In this document: positions 46,926 to 57,989 of the stretch, piece by piece
Layout: the number at the start of each line of letters is the position of its first letter
How positions within the stretch are numbered: the stretch's first letter is position 1
Assembly: GCA_946807835.1 (NCBI GenBank)
Contig: OX327690.1
Location: forward strand, 14,418,501 to 14,482,500
DNA from: Ailanthus altissimus
Taxonomy: Eukaryota; Streptophyta; Magnoliopsida; Sapindales; Simaroubaceae
Length of the DNA stretch: 64,000 nucleotides
Direction of reading: 5' to 3'
Position numbers and translations under genes: made by a program
Notes under the pieces: model-generated
Seen by the model: only the letters and a program-made list of their open reading frames with translations
Told to the model about the DNA's origin: nothing
Databases searched by the model: none

Positions 46926-47140
46926 CATTGTTGTCAGTTTATCTCTCAATTTCAATTCTCCTTCCAAGTCTCCTACTATTGCTTTAGGATCTTTGTCAAG
47001 ATGTCTATCATACCAGTAAGAACCTTACTTTCTAGAGTTACCAAGTCAAGTAGCTTAGACTTCCATTATCACTGTTGTCTGGAAGCTCTGAGTTACAAGG
47101 ATTTTTATGCGTTGCCATATTAGATTTTAGTAAAATTTAG
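46926..47140. other. Short spacer between chromovirus-B LTR and Tat-type LTR
   Basis: 215 bp without a domain. If the LTR at 47141-47833 is the Tat-2 5' LTR, this would be Tat-2 leader. On the minus strand TGGCAACGCATAAAAATCC starts about 22 bases after the LTR end and is a weak PBS candidate. Confidence 0.35.
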
Positions 47141-47833
47141 TGTCAAAAAGTCTACTTTTTTGTTTAGAATTTTTCAAAGATGACACTACTTAAGTTTCTA
47201 AGTTTAACACATTTGCATCAATTACCTCCCTACCTTCACATACTCCTACAAATAATTAAAATATGATGTCCCCCTCAAGAAAAAATACTTTAACACTTAA
47301 GTCAGTGTTTATCTAAAGAAGAAAATGCTATGTGTATAGGAGGGGGGAGTGCTCACAAAGACAAGCAGGATGTAATGTTTGTACAATTTCTTATGGACTA
47401 TTTGAATAAAACAGAATTCCCTACAAACAAACAAATTGACTTTAATTATAGTGAATGAGTTATAATTTTTTTTTCAAAGTATATAGAAGAACTTGCACTT
47501 AGTTAATCTATTTTTAATAAGAGTTTAAATTCGTTTACATGTCATTAATTAAAGAGAATGATCTAAGTAGGATTCGTCCATTTGTAGAAAATTCTTCTTC
47601 ATGCAAAATAATATTGAAATATAATTAAAAATTTAATCTGTTCTGCCTTCTCATAGCTCCTATAACCCATTTGAGAGATTCATGGGTCGGTACACTAGTT
47701 ACTTGGCATGCTGAACTCGAAATCTAGGCTGAAACTCTTTACTTCATTAAGCTGAACCTTCTTCTAATGTGGGCTGTTACTGAAAAGAATTAAACTAGAC
47801 ACAAACTAGTTAGACATTTGGATAATAGGCCCA
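47141..47833 (-). repeat. Second LTR of the Tat-2 family, probable 5' LTR
   Basis: On the minus strand it starts TGGGCCTATTATCC at 47833 and ends TTTTTGACA at 47141 (693 bp). It is homologous along its length to 26905-27581, sharing TAATAAGAGTTTAAAT and AAATTCTTCTT. No PPT precedes it, which fits a 5' LTR or a solo LTR. No clean target-site duplication is seen at its own two edges. Confidence 0.65.
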
Positions 47834-49250
47834 TAGTTTATCTTGGTATTGCGATTTGTAAATACATTTATTTTATTTTTAAGTAAAAGGCAACATGTTA
47901 TTTTTAATAGACTAGTTAAATATCATAATAATAATTGGGCTTAGATTTGTTTAGAAGCAATATTACATTCCTAGAGTGGTATTCTAATATGTTGAATAGT
48001 AATATTATAATTAATATGTTTACACATTATTTGTAATAAAAAATATTATATTATCAATTGTAAAGTTGTGAAATAAAAATAATAACTTTCAATTTAAAGT
48101 GAATGAGTATTAGGTGACGTAGTTTTTGAAGTCTAAAATTTAATTTTCTTTCTTAATAAGGTTGATATAAGTTTATTAAATAATTGTAGAATAAAATAAG
48201 CTTAATTTACAAAATAAAATTATGAGAAGTTATTAGAAATTTGAATGTTTGTGCTTCTAAATTTAGTTGAAGTATAATGAGTTCATACAAATCTAAAGGT
48301 ATGTTTGATATATAGATAGTTTCTTTAATTTTAAGGGTGAATTTGGGGCATAAGGAATGGAATTGGACTATTTAGAGAAAAGTTAATCTTATCCTATGTT
48401 TGGAGGTTTACAATGAATTTGGATTATTAATTTTGAACCCCCAAATAATCCTATGAATAAAAGAGAAATTAAAAAAGGGATAAGAATAACTTTATTTTTA
48501 GAATTTAGTTTAATAGATAATTTTGCCTCAATTAGTTCAAAATACTCAATTTTACTCTAGTCTGTTAGTTTTTTCGTTAAATTTAAACGAAATATACTCT
48601 TTGAAGTTTAAATAACCTATTTGCTAACTTAAACGTATGATGAATTAAACTTTAGACACAGTAAAATCTCATCAACTCACAATCTTTAAACATGTGGTGT
48701 AATCTCATCCATTCATTTAATATAATCTAATTAAATAAATAATTTTAATAAATAAAACACGTCATAATATGGTAAGTTACAAATAACACGTTTCATTATT
48801 CAATTAGTTTATATTTTTCATAAAATATTTTAAAAATAAATTAAATTAAATGAAACATGAAAACTAAAAAATAATAAAAAAGAGAGCAATCAACCACTGG
48901 TCAACACCTTAGTTGTCGGTGATTGATTGACCACAAGTGACCTGTGGTAGTTTGACTCAAAATTAAAGTCCTTCATTTTAAAATTTCTTGATCTATGCGA
49001 TGGTAGAATTTTTTTCATTAATGAAGTATTAGAGAGGTATTAAAAGTAGGGAGAAAAGTGGCAATTACTATAGAGCTAATATTAAACAGAGACGAATGGA
49101 GGTTCACCGCCACCACTATTAGATAGATCACCGATTAGCAACTCTAATGATGATGGCAACGATCCTCCACTAATCAGTGCCATGGTGGCCACCACTATTC
49201 TCCTCAATTTTGGCACATTTTTGTTGCTTTGTTGACGAAAAAATATTATA
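47834..49250. other. AT-rich non-coding stretch
   Basis: No gene, LTR boundary or domain recognised. A 62-residue frame near 49082-49270 has no motif. Confidence 0.5.
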
Positions 49251-49254
49251 TCAT

Positions 49255-49730
49255 CAAACACTTTAACCAACTAATCTATTTTTATTTTATCTTTATGTAT
49301 AAATTTGCAAATTTATGAATATATTATTCTTAAGATCATATGTTAATAATTTTAAAAATGCCATTGATAGAAATTAAACCTTGGTCATCTACATAACAAG
49401 TAAGAGCACTCACAACTATTCTACAACAAATTTAGTTGAAAAAATGTCAAAATAAAAAAAAAATGTGAAACAACAAAACTCTAGGCACCTTCATGCCACC
49501 CTTCATTATTGCAGCTGGTCATGTGGGTGGCCAGAATTTAATTCTTGTCAATAAGAGTTTTTAAATTATTAACATATGATCTTGAGTATAATATGTTAAT
49601 AGATTTGCACACTCATACATAAAGATAAAATTAGACTAGCTTAGTTGGTTAAAATATGGCCTTTAACCATAAGATTAGAGGTTCAAGCCCTCTTTTTAAC
49701 ATTTAATTAAAATTAAACTTTTTTCAATTA
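49255..49730. repeat. Inverted pair of SINE-like sequences
   Basis: The arms 49255-49402 and 49517-49670 are inverse complements over about 140 bp with scattered differences. Shared blocks, read on the plus strand of the right arm, are AATTATTAACATATGATCTT and ATACATAAAGATAAAA. The right arm runs into TAGCTTAGTTGGTTAAAA (A-box consensus TRGCNNAGYNGG) and GAGGTTCAAGCCC (B-box) at about 49644-49700. A second B-box-like GGCCAGAATTTAATTC precedes it. It could fold as a hairpin with a ~115-bp loop. It looks like two tRNA-derived SINE copies head to head. Confidence 0.6.
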
Positions 49731-49964
49731 AAATAGGGTGAATTTGTTTTTTTTTATTTCTCCAATTAAAATTAACATAAACTGTTACCTTACAAAGGTG
49801 TAAATAAGATTTTTAAAAACATTAGGGTTTGTATGTCCCTTTCCTGAAACCTTAGAATCATAGATGCCCTTTTTGCTAAATTATATTCATAAAATAATAA
49901 TTAATATATAATTACAATAAGAGATAAAGACACTTATTGCTAATAAATAGAGAGGTTAAATAGA

Positions 49965-50545
49965 TTTTGAAAAAGACGGTTAACCCGAATCTCAAAGATT
50001 GGTCTCTACGTCTTTTTGATGTATTATAGGCATATTACACTTCATACAAAACCATCTTAGGAATGTCTCCATACCGACTTATCTATGGGAAAGCTTTTCA
50101 TTTACCTGTTGAGCTAGAGCATAAAGCTTACTGGGCTGTCAAAGCCCTTAACTTTGATTTGAGCATTGCAGGTCTTCAGAGAAAGTTATAATTGTTAGAA
50201 ATAGAAGAGCTATGAAATAATGCATATAACAACTCTAGGATTTACAAAGATAAAATCAAAGCGGCTCATGACAAATAGATCTCAAGGAAACATTTTGAGC
50301 CAAATCAACGGGTTTATCTTTATGATTCTCGATTGCATTTACACCTTAGAAAGTTGAGATCTCGATGGACTGGTCTATTTGTGGTAAGGCACATTTTTTC
50401 TAATGGTGCTGTTGAAATCGAGATCCTATTGATGGGCGAATTTTTAAAGTGAATGGATAGTAGTTGAAAAGCTATGTGGAAAAGGTAGATCACTCTATGT
50501 ACCTAGACGAGATCCCTTTTGTGGATCTTTTTATCATGCTTGATT
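49965..50545 (+). pseudogene. Athila-B integrase C-terminal part, decayed
   Basis: Plus-strand blocks: [91 protein letters not shown] and VEIE. These match the end of Athila integrase (canonical AYRTAYKTPIGMSPYRLVYG). About five stops. The catalytic core is not present. Confidence 0.88.
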
Positions 50546-50981
50546 AGGTTCAATCCATCTGTATCATATTTTATATTTTGTCCATATCTTATCTTTTGAA
50601 TTTTTATTTTTCCTTTTATTTTCTTTCGTATTTTATTTTATTTTCTTCCTTTTCTTTTTCTTTTTCTTTTTCTTTTTCTTCTTCAGTGTGATTTTGTTTT
50701 CTGGTCAAGTGACGGATACGGTACTCCATGACTATTAAAGTCGATTTCTCAGTTCTTTAAAAATTGTCCCTCAAACTGTGCATTCATCTATTTTCTTTTT
50801 CACTTTCTTTCAAAATGGATAACATTCTTGCCAACCTTAAAAAATATTTTTCTTCATTGCCTCAAAATGCTCTATTTAAGATTTACAAAACATAGTGAAA
50901 AACTAAGGCTATTGATGTTAAGGAATATTCATGTGGATATTCATTGGTTAATTGAAGTCAAGGTTCAATTATTTGGTGAGT
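50546..50981 (+). other. Athila-B 3' untranslated stretch
   Basis: No domain. It contains a TTTTTC microsatellite at about 50640-50690. The last bases, ATTTGGTGAGT, may be a worn polypurine tract before the LTR. Confidence 0.5.
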
Positions 50982-52317
50982 TGATAGGGGCGTAAAAGAA
51001 CTAGTATGATTTATATCCAACTTTTGTATTTTACTCTAAATCATAAATAGTTGGCTATTTAATGGTGTTTTTTGATCATAAATAGATGCATGATGGAAAA
51101 TTTGACGCATGGAAACAAACGGGAGGCGAATCGGATGTAAAACGAAAAAGTTACGCTCAAAATACGAAAGGGGCACTAGGGCTGAGTGCCGCGGTAACCA
51201 CAACCCAGTGCTGCGGCGCTCGTCGCGGCAAACAGTGGTGTAGGAACAGTATTCTGCTACAGTACATATAAAATAGTATTTTGCTACAGTACTCATAAAT
51301 AGTATTTTGAAGACAAAAACCTATAAATAGAAGGCCAAAAACTCTAAAAGGGAGGAGGAAAAAAAAGGGGAGAAAAAGAGAGAAAAGAGGCAAAAACTTA
51401 GAGAGAGAATTCATAACACAAATCAAAGATCAAAGCCAAATATTGTAGAACCAAGATCAAGATTCAAGCTTTAAGTTAAGATTGAGGGAAAAGCACATCA
51501 AGGAGTCACTTTAATTAGTTTTTCTTCTCTTTCTTTATCATTATGTTATTTTTCTTCTTGATATTTATGAATTGGTTTGATACTTTTAGTTTTATGATGG
51601 GTTAAATTATTTATCTAGGGTTTGACTATGTGAACCTAGTATGAATTTGGATTGTGTTAAATTTTATTTTATGAACTTGATAAATTCAATTGATTCATTC
51701 TATCTTGTGTTTAATGCTTTTATTATACATGGTCAATATTTTGAATGATTGAGGAACCATGATAAACTCGATGGAGGGATTCATGTGTTTAACCTGTGGT
51801 AGTTTGATGCATGATCATAGGGTAACAACTATTAGTTTCATCTAGGATAGACATATACCTAGGTGGCATGTATGGTCTAATTTAGACTTGATCTTAATGA
51901 ATTACATTCTAATTTGATTACCATAGACATATAAGTGATTGTTGGAATGTGTAATATAGTCACTTGACCATCGACAGAGGCTTGTAATGAGATTAGTGTC
52001 TAAGCCAATCAATTGGTATTAAGAGATTAACTAAGTGGTTAATGAGTCCAATGAAATACTAGGAGATGAGTCAAAATCTTAGATTATCTTTATTTGTGAG
52101 TTCTACTCTTTACTTTTGTTTAATTTAATTGATATAGTAGATTAGTTAAATAAATTCCAACTTGAGATTTTCTGAATAAAAGTTAAGTAGGTATAATTTT
52201 AGTACTTGATTTATAGAATTAGATTGCATAGTCTCTGTAGGATCGATATCTAGACTTAAAATCCTATATTATTTGATACGATAGCGTGCACTTGCGCTTA
52301 GCTACTATAGCATAACA
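50982..52317 (+). repeat. Athila-B 3' LTR
   Basis: It starts TGATAGGGGCGTAAAAG and ends GCATAACA near 52317. Homology to 38515-39872 is strong in the 3' half (for example TTTAGACTTGATCTTAATGA) and weak in the GC-rich part near 51150-51250. Confidence 0.75.
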
Positions 52318-53020
52318 ATCATGAGTCCGCAAATGATTTTGTTTCTTTTATGCCTAGTCTTAGAAGAAGCTCTTATGTTAAAAGGCGAAGACCAAAAAGG
52401 TTATAAGTCTGTTATAAATCTGTTAGATGGAATTGTAACCAGAGTTGTTGTTCTTTAGGATTTGCATCTATAAATTGAGAAGATAAAATTCAATTCATTA
52501 AGGATAGATTGAGTAAGGAGTCTTTAGATGATATCATATTGACTCTTGAGACGCATCCTTATGGGCTCGTGCAACCTGAACTTCTCGATTTATGAAAAAA
52601 ATTAAAAAATGAACATCAACGATATAGTCTGGGGAATCTAATTCTAAAAGACCCTGTTTGTCAGTTTATAAGAAAATTGAATGAGAAGCCTATCCTCGAC
52701 CCATAGAGGGTGTTTAAGCTATTATTGGATGTAAAACTATAGGAAGATGTGCGCCACAATCATAATTACCTATAAATACATGCGTTTTAATTTCAAATTT
52801 TATTTTATGAATAGTAAGGCTACTCATATGGATGTCTTAAATTCAAATGTTTTGGTTAAATAATACATATGGGTTATTATCTTTAAATTTTTGTGTTTTA
52901 TTTTCAAATCTCTTCTAATAAATTGTCGGGTTACCAAAATCAATGTTATCATTTGGTGCTCTATAAATACAACATCTCATTTTCTTCATTTTCATATATC
53001 GAGATAAAGGTGAGTATAGA
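52318..53020 (+). other. Unrecognised decayed coding-like stretch
   Basis: One plus-strand frame at about 52480-52770 stays nearly open and protein-like (RLSKESLDDIILTLETHPYG, then LKNEHQRYSLGNLILKDP and FIRKLNEKPILDP), broken by three or four stops. I do not recognise the family. A TATA-like CTCTATAAATAC lies at about 52960-52971, shortly before the LOG copy. Confidence 0.35.
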
Positions 53021-53665
53021 TATGGAGGAAATCTTAGTTCGACGATGTTGAAATATATGTGTATTTTGTGGATCTAGTCTTGGGAAAAATAAAGTGTTTG
53101 TAGAGGCAGCAAATAATCTAGGAAAAATACTGTAAGAAAAATCCATTTGAGTTATGGAAGGGGTAGCCTTGGGTTAATGGGGCGTGTGTCAACAGCTGCA
53201 CATTTAAAAGGAAGTCAAGTTTTAGGTATTATTCCTACAGCTTTAGCCGTGGAAAACCTAACTGGAAAAATAATAGGGGAAGAATTACGAGTCTTATCCA
53301 TGCATGAACGTATAGCTGGAATATTTTACTATACAGACGCTTTTATTGCTTTACCGGGTGATTTTGGTACCTTGGAAGAAATTTTTCAAATTGCCTCTTG
53401 GACCTAACTAAATATCTACCAAAAACTCATAGGTTTATTGAATGTTAGTAATTATTTTGATTGCTTACTCTTTTTTCTTGATCAAGCTGTGGAATAGAAT
53501 TTTATTTCACATTCGATGCTACAGATCCTCATTTCTACTACCAATGCGGATGAATTGATTGAAAAATTACAGGCAGTTACCTACGAACCTGACCCAGTAA
53601 TAACTCAGATCGATTGGTCAGTGGGTCATAACAAGCGAAAATTATATCTGACACTTCATTTGTAA
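53021..53665 (+). pseudogene. LOG: Intronless, broken LOG (cytokinin riboside 5'-monophosphate phosphoribohydrolase) copy
   Basis: LOG enzymes cut ribose phosphate from cytokinin nucleotides to give active cytokinin. Here MEEILVRRC, CVFCGSSLGKNKVFVEAANN, GSLGLMGRVSTAAHLKGSQV, LGIIPTALAVENLTGKIIGE, MHERIAGIFYYTDAFIALPG and GTLEEIFQIASWT are followed by IGLLNV, a C-terminal half and KLYLTLHL. All lie in one unspliced stretch of about 640 bp, whereas plant LOG genes have several introns, so this looks like a cDNA copy. It is dead: stops after RRC, LGKIL, ASWT and AVE, a frameshift before the GSLG block, and the PGGxGT catalytic motif is PGDFGT. No clear poly(A) tail or TSD was found. The open block is 53147-53404. 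Confidence 0.85.
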
Positions 53666-54346
53666 ATTTATTTATTTATTTATTCATTAGCATCATCATT
53701 TAGTTTATATTTGCTTAAGTATCTTTTAGGTTTATTTATTTTGAATAACTGAAATTTCAGGTAATGTCTCTTATAGTTTATCTCTTTCTATTTAAACATT
53801 GGGGACAATGTTTCATCTAGTTTGAAGTGAAGGATAGTTGACATAAGTAGTATTTTGCATTCTAAAAAAAACCAAAAAAAAAAGATAATAGGGTTCGACA
53901 TACCTATTTGATTAAAATGGTAGAGTAAAGAGTTCATTTTTGAACTCTTGAGAAGCATTTTAACTAACTTGTTATTTTTTTTTTTATTTCATGCATTGTT
54001 GTTTATTGCATGTAGTCTTAATAATTCTTGTATAAAGAAATTTACTTTTCTACTTAAGTATGATTTCAAAATTGTTTAGGCTGAGTCATTGTTTCTATTT
54101 AAGTTACTAAAGAATGATTTTTGAAATATTTTTGAGCATAATGCTAAGCCTTGTGGTAAAATGGACAATTCAATTTATACAGCTAAGAGAATTCCCATGT
54201 TTAAGTATATATTTTTCTAATTTCATATATCTTTTGTGAGTAAGTGAAAATATTGAGAAAACAGCTTACGAACTTTCATTGATCTTTTGAATTGATTAAT
54301 TTTTGTATAGATTGATATTATTCAAATTAAGGAATAAGTCAGTTAC
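53666..54346 (+). other. Outer Athila element C, internal 3' stretch, left part
   Basis: It contains CATTGGGGACAATG at 53797-53810, the Athila-type phrase also seen at 42907, followed by an A-rich tract. It is interrupted at 54346 by the complete inner element and appears to resume at 62737. No coding domain. Confidence 0.6.
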
Positions 54347-55808
54347 TGATGAATACTTGAAATTACATATTTAATAAGGGTTTTATATCATTGTTTTGTA
54401 TTGCTAGTGTCTTTAACCCCCTAACTTAAGTATTTTACAATATTGTACCTAACTAGCTTTTAACTATTTTATGGTAGGTTCGGTAAAATGGGCATAACTT
54501 TTTACTTAAGAAACCAATTAGAGTGATTTTTGATCTTGTGAAAAGTTGACTCAATGGACTAACATATTGTATTTCACAAGGTATTTGAAATTTAAGCGTT
54601 TAAAAGGTAAAAATAGCCTAGAATAGAATTGATCTGCAGTATAGGCCTAATTAAAACAGTCATCTGTATTTGGCTCATAACTATATAAATACGTATCTAA
54701 TATGTATGATACAACTCAATTTAAAAGATAAGAGACTTATCTACAACTTTGATGTTTTATATGACAGTTAAATCGCAACATATCAATTTCAAATTGGACA
54801 ATCAAGTGAGTGCATTAATGATAATCAATGCAAATTATTTGCCACCCTTCCTAACTTTTATCATCCAAGTGGTTTCCTCCTTATTTGTCTTGATTTATCT
54901 ATATTTTTCTATAAATAAGTGGCTTGTTTATGCCCAAAGCATGTAATTAGAGAACTATATTTTAGTTTAAAACACTTATCTTTTGTATTATTTCTCTTAT
55001 TTACTATTCTAAAGTTATGTTATCTCTTCTTCCATCTCTTTTCTTTTTCTTTAGTTTTGTTATGTTTAAGTAATTTTCTTTTTACTAAGATGAAAGGGTA
55101 AAACTCTCAATAAGGTAATATAATATAGTTAACTCATGAATTTAATGTTTCATAAATTTAATGTTTTATTCTTATAAAGTGGTGTATTTATAAGAATTTA
55201 ATATTTCATTCTTATTTTATGCAAATTTATATATGAAGTATTTATTTTGTGTGCAATATTAATACTCTTTCTTATAAAGTGGCATATCTTGATTTATTAT
55301 AGATAAGTTTTATAGTTGGCATAATAAATACTTGAAACCATTTACAAGATTTGGCGTAGATACCATTTCTTATAAAATGGGAGTCTTGATTTATTGTAAA
55401 CAAATAAAAAGATTAGTATAATAAATACTTGAACCCATTTACAAGATTTGGTGTATAATATTTGAAAGAAATAAATACTAGTTAATATATAAACTGTCAT
55501 GAACTTTAATTGTTATATCTTCTGATTAGAAGCTCTTTTGTGTGAGAATTCCAATTGAGTTATAAAAAGAGTTGAATATATTCATATTTCATATGCCAAA
55601 AGTAGATGCCTTTAACCTTAGCTTTTATTTCAATTAGTTAATTGAATTATTATTTACAAACATTTTATACTGTTTTAATTGTCCTTAAAGTATATATAGT
55701 TTATAATTTTAATTCTACTTCCTTATGGATCAACCCCGTTCTCATCAGGTTATTTATTATTTCGACAATCCTGCACTTGGGAATAAACTCTTATATTATT
55801 GACTTGCA
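54347..55808 (+). repeat. Athila-inner 5' LTR
   Basis: It starts TGATGAATACTTGAAA and ends GACTTGCA. A TATA-like CTATAAATA lies at about 54909. It pairs with 61303-62731. Confidence 0.88.
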
Positions 55809-55814
55809 AATTTT

Positions 55815-55832
55815 TGGTGCCGTGGCCGAGGA
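55815..55832 (+). promoter_or_regulatory. Athila-inner primer binding site
   Basis: TGGTGCCGTGGCCGAGGA lies six bases after the LTR and resembles the Athila tRNA-Asp PBS (TGGCGCCGTTGCCGGGGA) with three changes. Confidence 0.8.
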
Positions 55833-56134
55833 AGTGAAATTAACATTTTTTTTTGTTTTATTTTCATGGAAGGCTAAGCCTCTTAACTTACTTTACTTTA
55901 TTTATTATTCACTTGTTATTTCATGGAAGGCTAAGCCTCCTACTCTCTATTTATTTTCTTTTTATTATATAATTTAACATTGACTAATTTAACATTACTA
56001 ATCTAACTTTTAATTACTTATCTTTATTTTATTTTAATTTTAGTTTTGCTTATTTTATTTACGTGTGTTTAATATATTTTTTTGTCTCTTATTTGTATTA
56101 TTTATTGTTATTGCATTTTGTTTTATTTCTTTAT

Positions 56135-57545
56135 ATGAGCTGTTGGTATCAAGATCCTAATTCTCATCATTTAGTGAAAGATAATTTTGGAATTTCTTTT
56201 GATAATTTGTTGGATTCTCCTTTATCTTCTCATTCTTCACCAATTAATACTATGACCGAAAATCAAATTGAGGGACTTATAGACCTAGAGGACAATCAGT
56301 CCTAACATAATGACTATAACTAACCTATGACACTTAGAGACTACATGAACCCTACACGAACCGGTGCACCATCTTGTATAATTTTTCCTCCAGATGCAAT
56401 ACATTTTAATTTTAAGTCGGGCATTATCCAATTTTTACCCACTTTTCATGGCTTAGATACAGAGAACCCTTACCAACATCTAAGAGAATTTGAAGAAGTG
56501 TGTAATACGTATAATGACCAAAATTGTAGCATGAACACAATTCGACTTAAGATTTTTCCTTTTTCTTTAAAAGATAAAGCTAAAACATGGCTACAAAACC
56601 TTAGGCCAGGATCTATTTCTTTATAGGATGAGATGTAACAACAATTCTTGAAAGAAATTTTCCTTCATAGAACAAATTCTTTCAAAAGACAAATTACCAC
56701 TTTTGCCCAAAAACCAGGAGAGACCCTTTACCAATATTGGGAAGGGTATAAAGAATTATTTAATACCTATCCCAATCATGGCTTTGAAATATGGAGATTA
56801 ATCTCAAATTTCTATGAGGGCTTAACACCCCAAGTTAGGCAAATGGTAGAAATGATGTGTAATGGAACATTTGAGGACAAAGACCCAGAAGAGGCAATGA
56901 ACTATCTAGACTTATTAGCAACAAAATCCTCAAAATTAGGACATTACTAGTACCTGTGAGGTACCTAGCAAAAATCAAACCACTACATCTAGTAGGGGTA
57001 TTTATCATCTTAGGGAAGACCATAACTTTCAAGCCAAATTAGCATCCCTACCTAAAAAAGTCGAAACCTTAGAAATGAAAAAGAGTGGTTAATTAAAATT
57101 TGTTCAAGAAATTTTATGTCACATTTGTGAAACCCATGATCACTCTACCAATGATTGCCCAACTTTGCTTTCATTTAGGGAATGTCTCCATGAACAAGCC
57201 AATGTTCTAAACATGTTCAAGTGGTCAAACAATAACCCATATTCACAAAACTACAATCTTGGAATGAGAAATCACCCAAATTTTAGTTGGAGGAATGACA
57301 TTTAAGCACAGGCTTTACAACCATCTTTCCAACCACACCAAAATTTCTAAAACCATCAAGGTTATACACCATATGTCCCACATCTTAAAAAAAATCTTGA
57401 AGAAATTTTGCATGCATTCATTGAAAAGCAAGAGTCTATTAATTCTCAAAATGTTCAAATATTTTTTAATTTAAAAGATACTCTTGCTAAATTTGCATCC
57501 GCATTGAATATTGATGAGAAAGGAAAATTTCCTTCTGAACCATAA
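56135..57545 (+). pseudogene. Athila-inner gag with zinc knuckle
   Basis: It starts MSCWYQDPNSHH. Blocks: LRDYMNPTRTGAPSCIIFP, IIQFLPTFHGLDTENPYQHL, IRLKIFPFSLKDKAKTWLQN, TTFAQKPGETLYQYWEGYKE, ISNFYEGLTPQVRQMVEMMC and FEDKDPEEAMNYL. A CX2CX4HX4C zinc knuckle (CHICETHDHSTNDC) lies at 57118-57159. Only a few stops (56302, 56624, 56948 and others) break it. This is nucleocapsid and capsid in the normal Athila order. Confidence 0.9.
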
Positions 57546-57989
57546 CCAAACCCCAAAGGACAACATAACTCAAATGCATGTAGTTTAGGAAGCAAACACA
57601 TAGATCAAGTTAAAGCGGTTATCATTCTTCGGAAAGGTAAAATTGTTAAAAAGAATACATTCCTGAACCTCATGAGAACGATGAATCAATCTCTAAGGGT
57701 AAGAAAAACGTTGTACCTACACCTAATAAAGAAAACATCAAACCCTCACCTCCACCCTCATTTCCTCATGCATTACGTAATACTAAGAAGATGAATCACA
57801 ATCCTGAAAATTTTGAAATCTTCAAACAGGTAAAAGTTAATATTCCTTTATTGGATGCTATTAAACAGGTTCTCTCTTATGCAAAACTTTTAATGGATTT
57901 ATGCGCAGTAAAAAGAAAACTGAATGTGAAAAAGAAAGTATTTTTAGTTGAACAAGTAAGTGTCATTCTTCAGAATAATAATACTTTGA

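Larger units (their letters stand above)
26905..47833 (-). mobile_element. Tat-type Ty3/gypsy element Tat-2, heavily interrupted
   Basis: In minus orientation the parts run: probable 5' LTR (47833-47141), protease (about 38130-37990), RT (33960-33340), RNase H (33080-32580), integrase (32280-31340), tandem repeats (31250-30300), antisense ORF (28425-30125, plus strand), PPT (27600-27582) and 3' LTR (27581-26905). This is the Tat order. Between protease and RT lies a chromovirus insertion (34113-37336). Between 5' LTR and protease lie Athila (38515-42965) and chromovirus (42966-46925) fragments. The two LTRs differ at roughly one base in five by eye, so the element is old. The flanks CAGTT and TAGTT match at 4 of 5 bases only if one LTR base is shared. 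The 3' half is certain; pairing with the 47-kb LTR is inference. Confidence 0.6.
49965..52317 (+). mobile_element. Athila-type 3' end B: integrase tail and 3' LTR
   Basis: The integrase C-terminus reads to about 50545, and a 3' LTR runs 50982-52317. Everything upstream in the element is missing at 49965. Its LTR is related to, but well diverged from, the Athila-A LTR at 38515-39872; the first third hardly aligns. A separate truncated element and the distal half of Athila-A are both possible. Confidence 0.7.

Noticed and set aside
49640..49715. A tRNA gene (good A-box and B-box)
   Set aside because: No matching acceptor-stem arms or anticodon arm; the flanks are shared with an inverted copy, as in a SINE.
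53147..53407. A short functional LOG gene
   Set aside because: Both halves of the enzyme outside this block are broken by stops and a frameshift, and the catalytic motif is altered.
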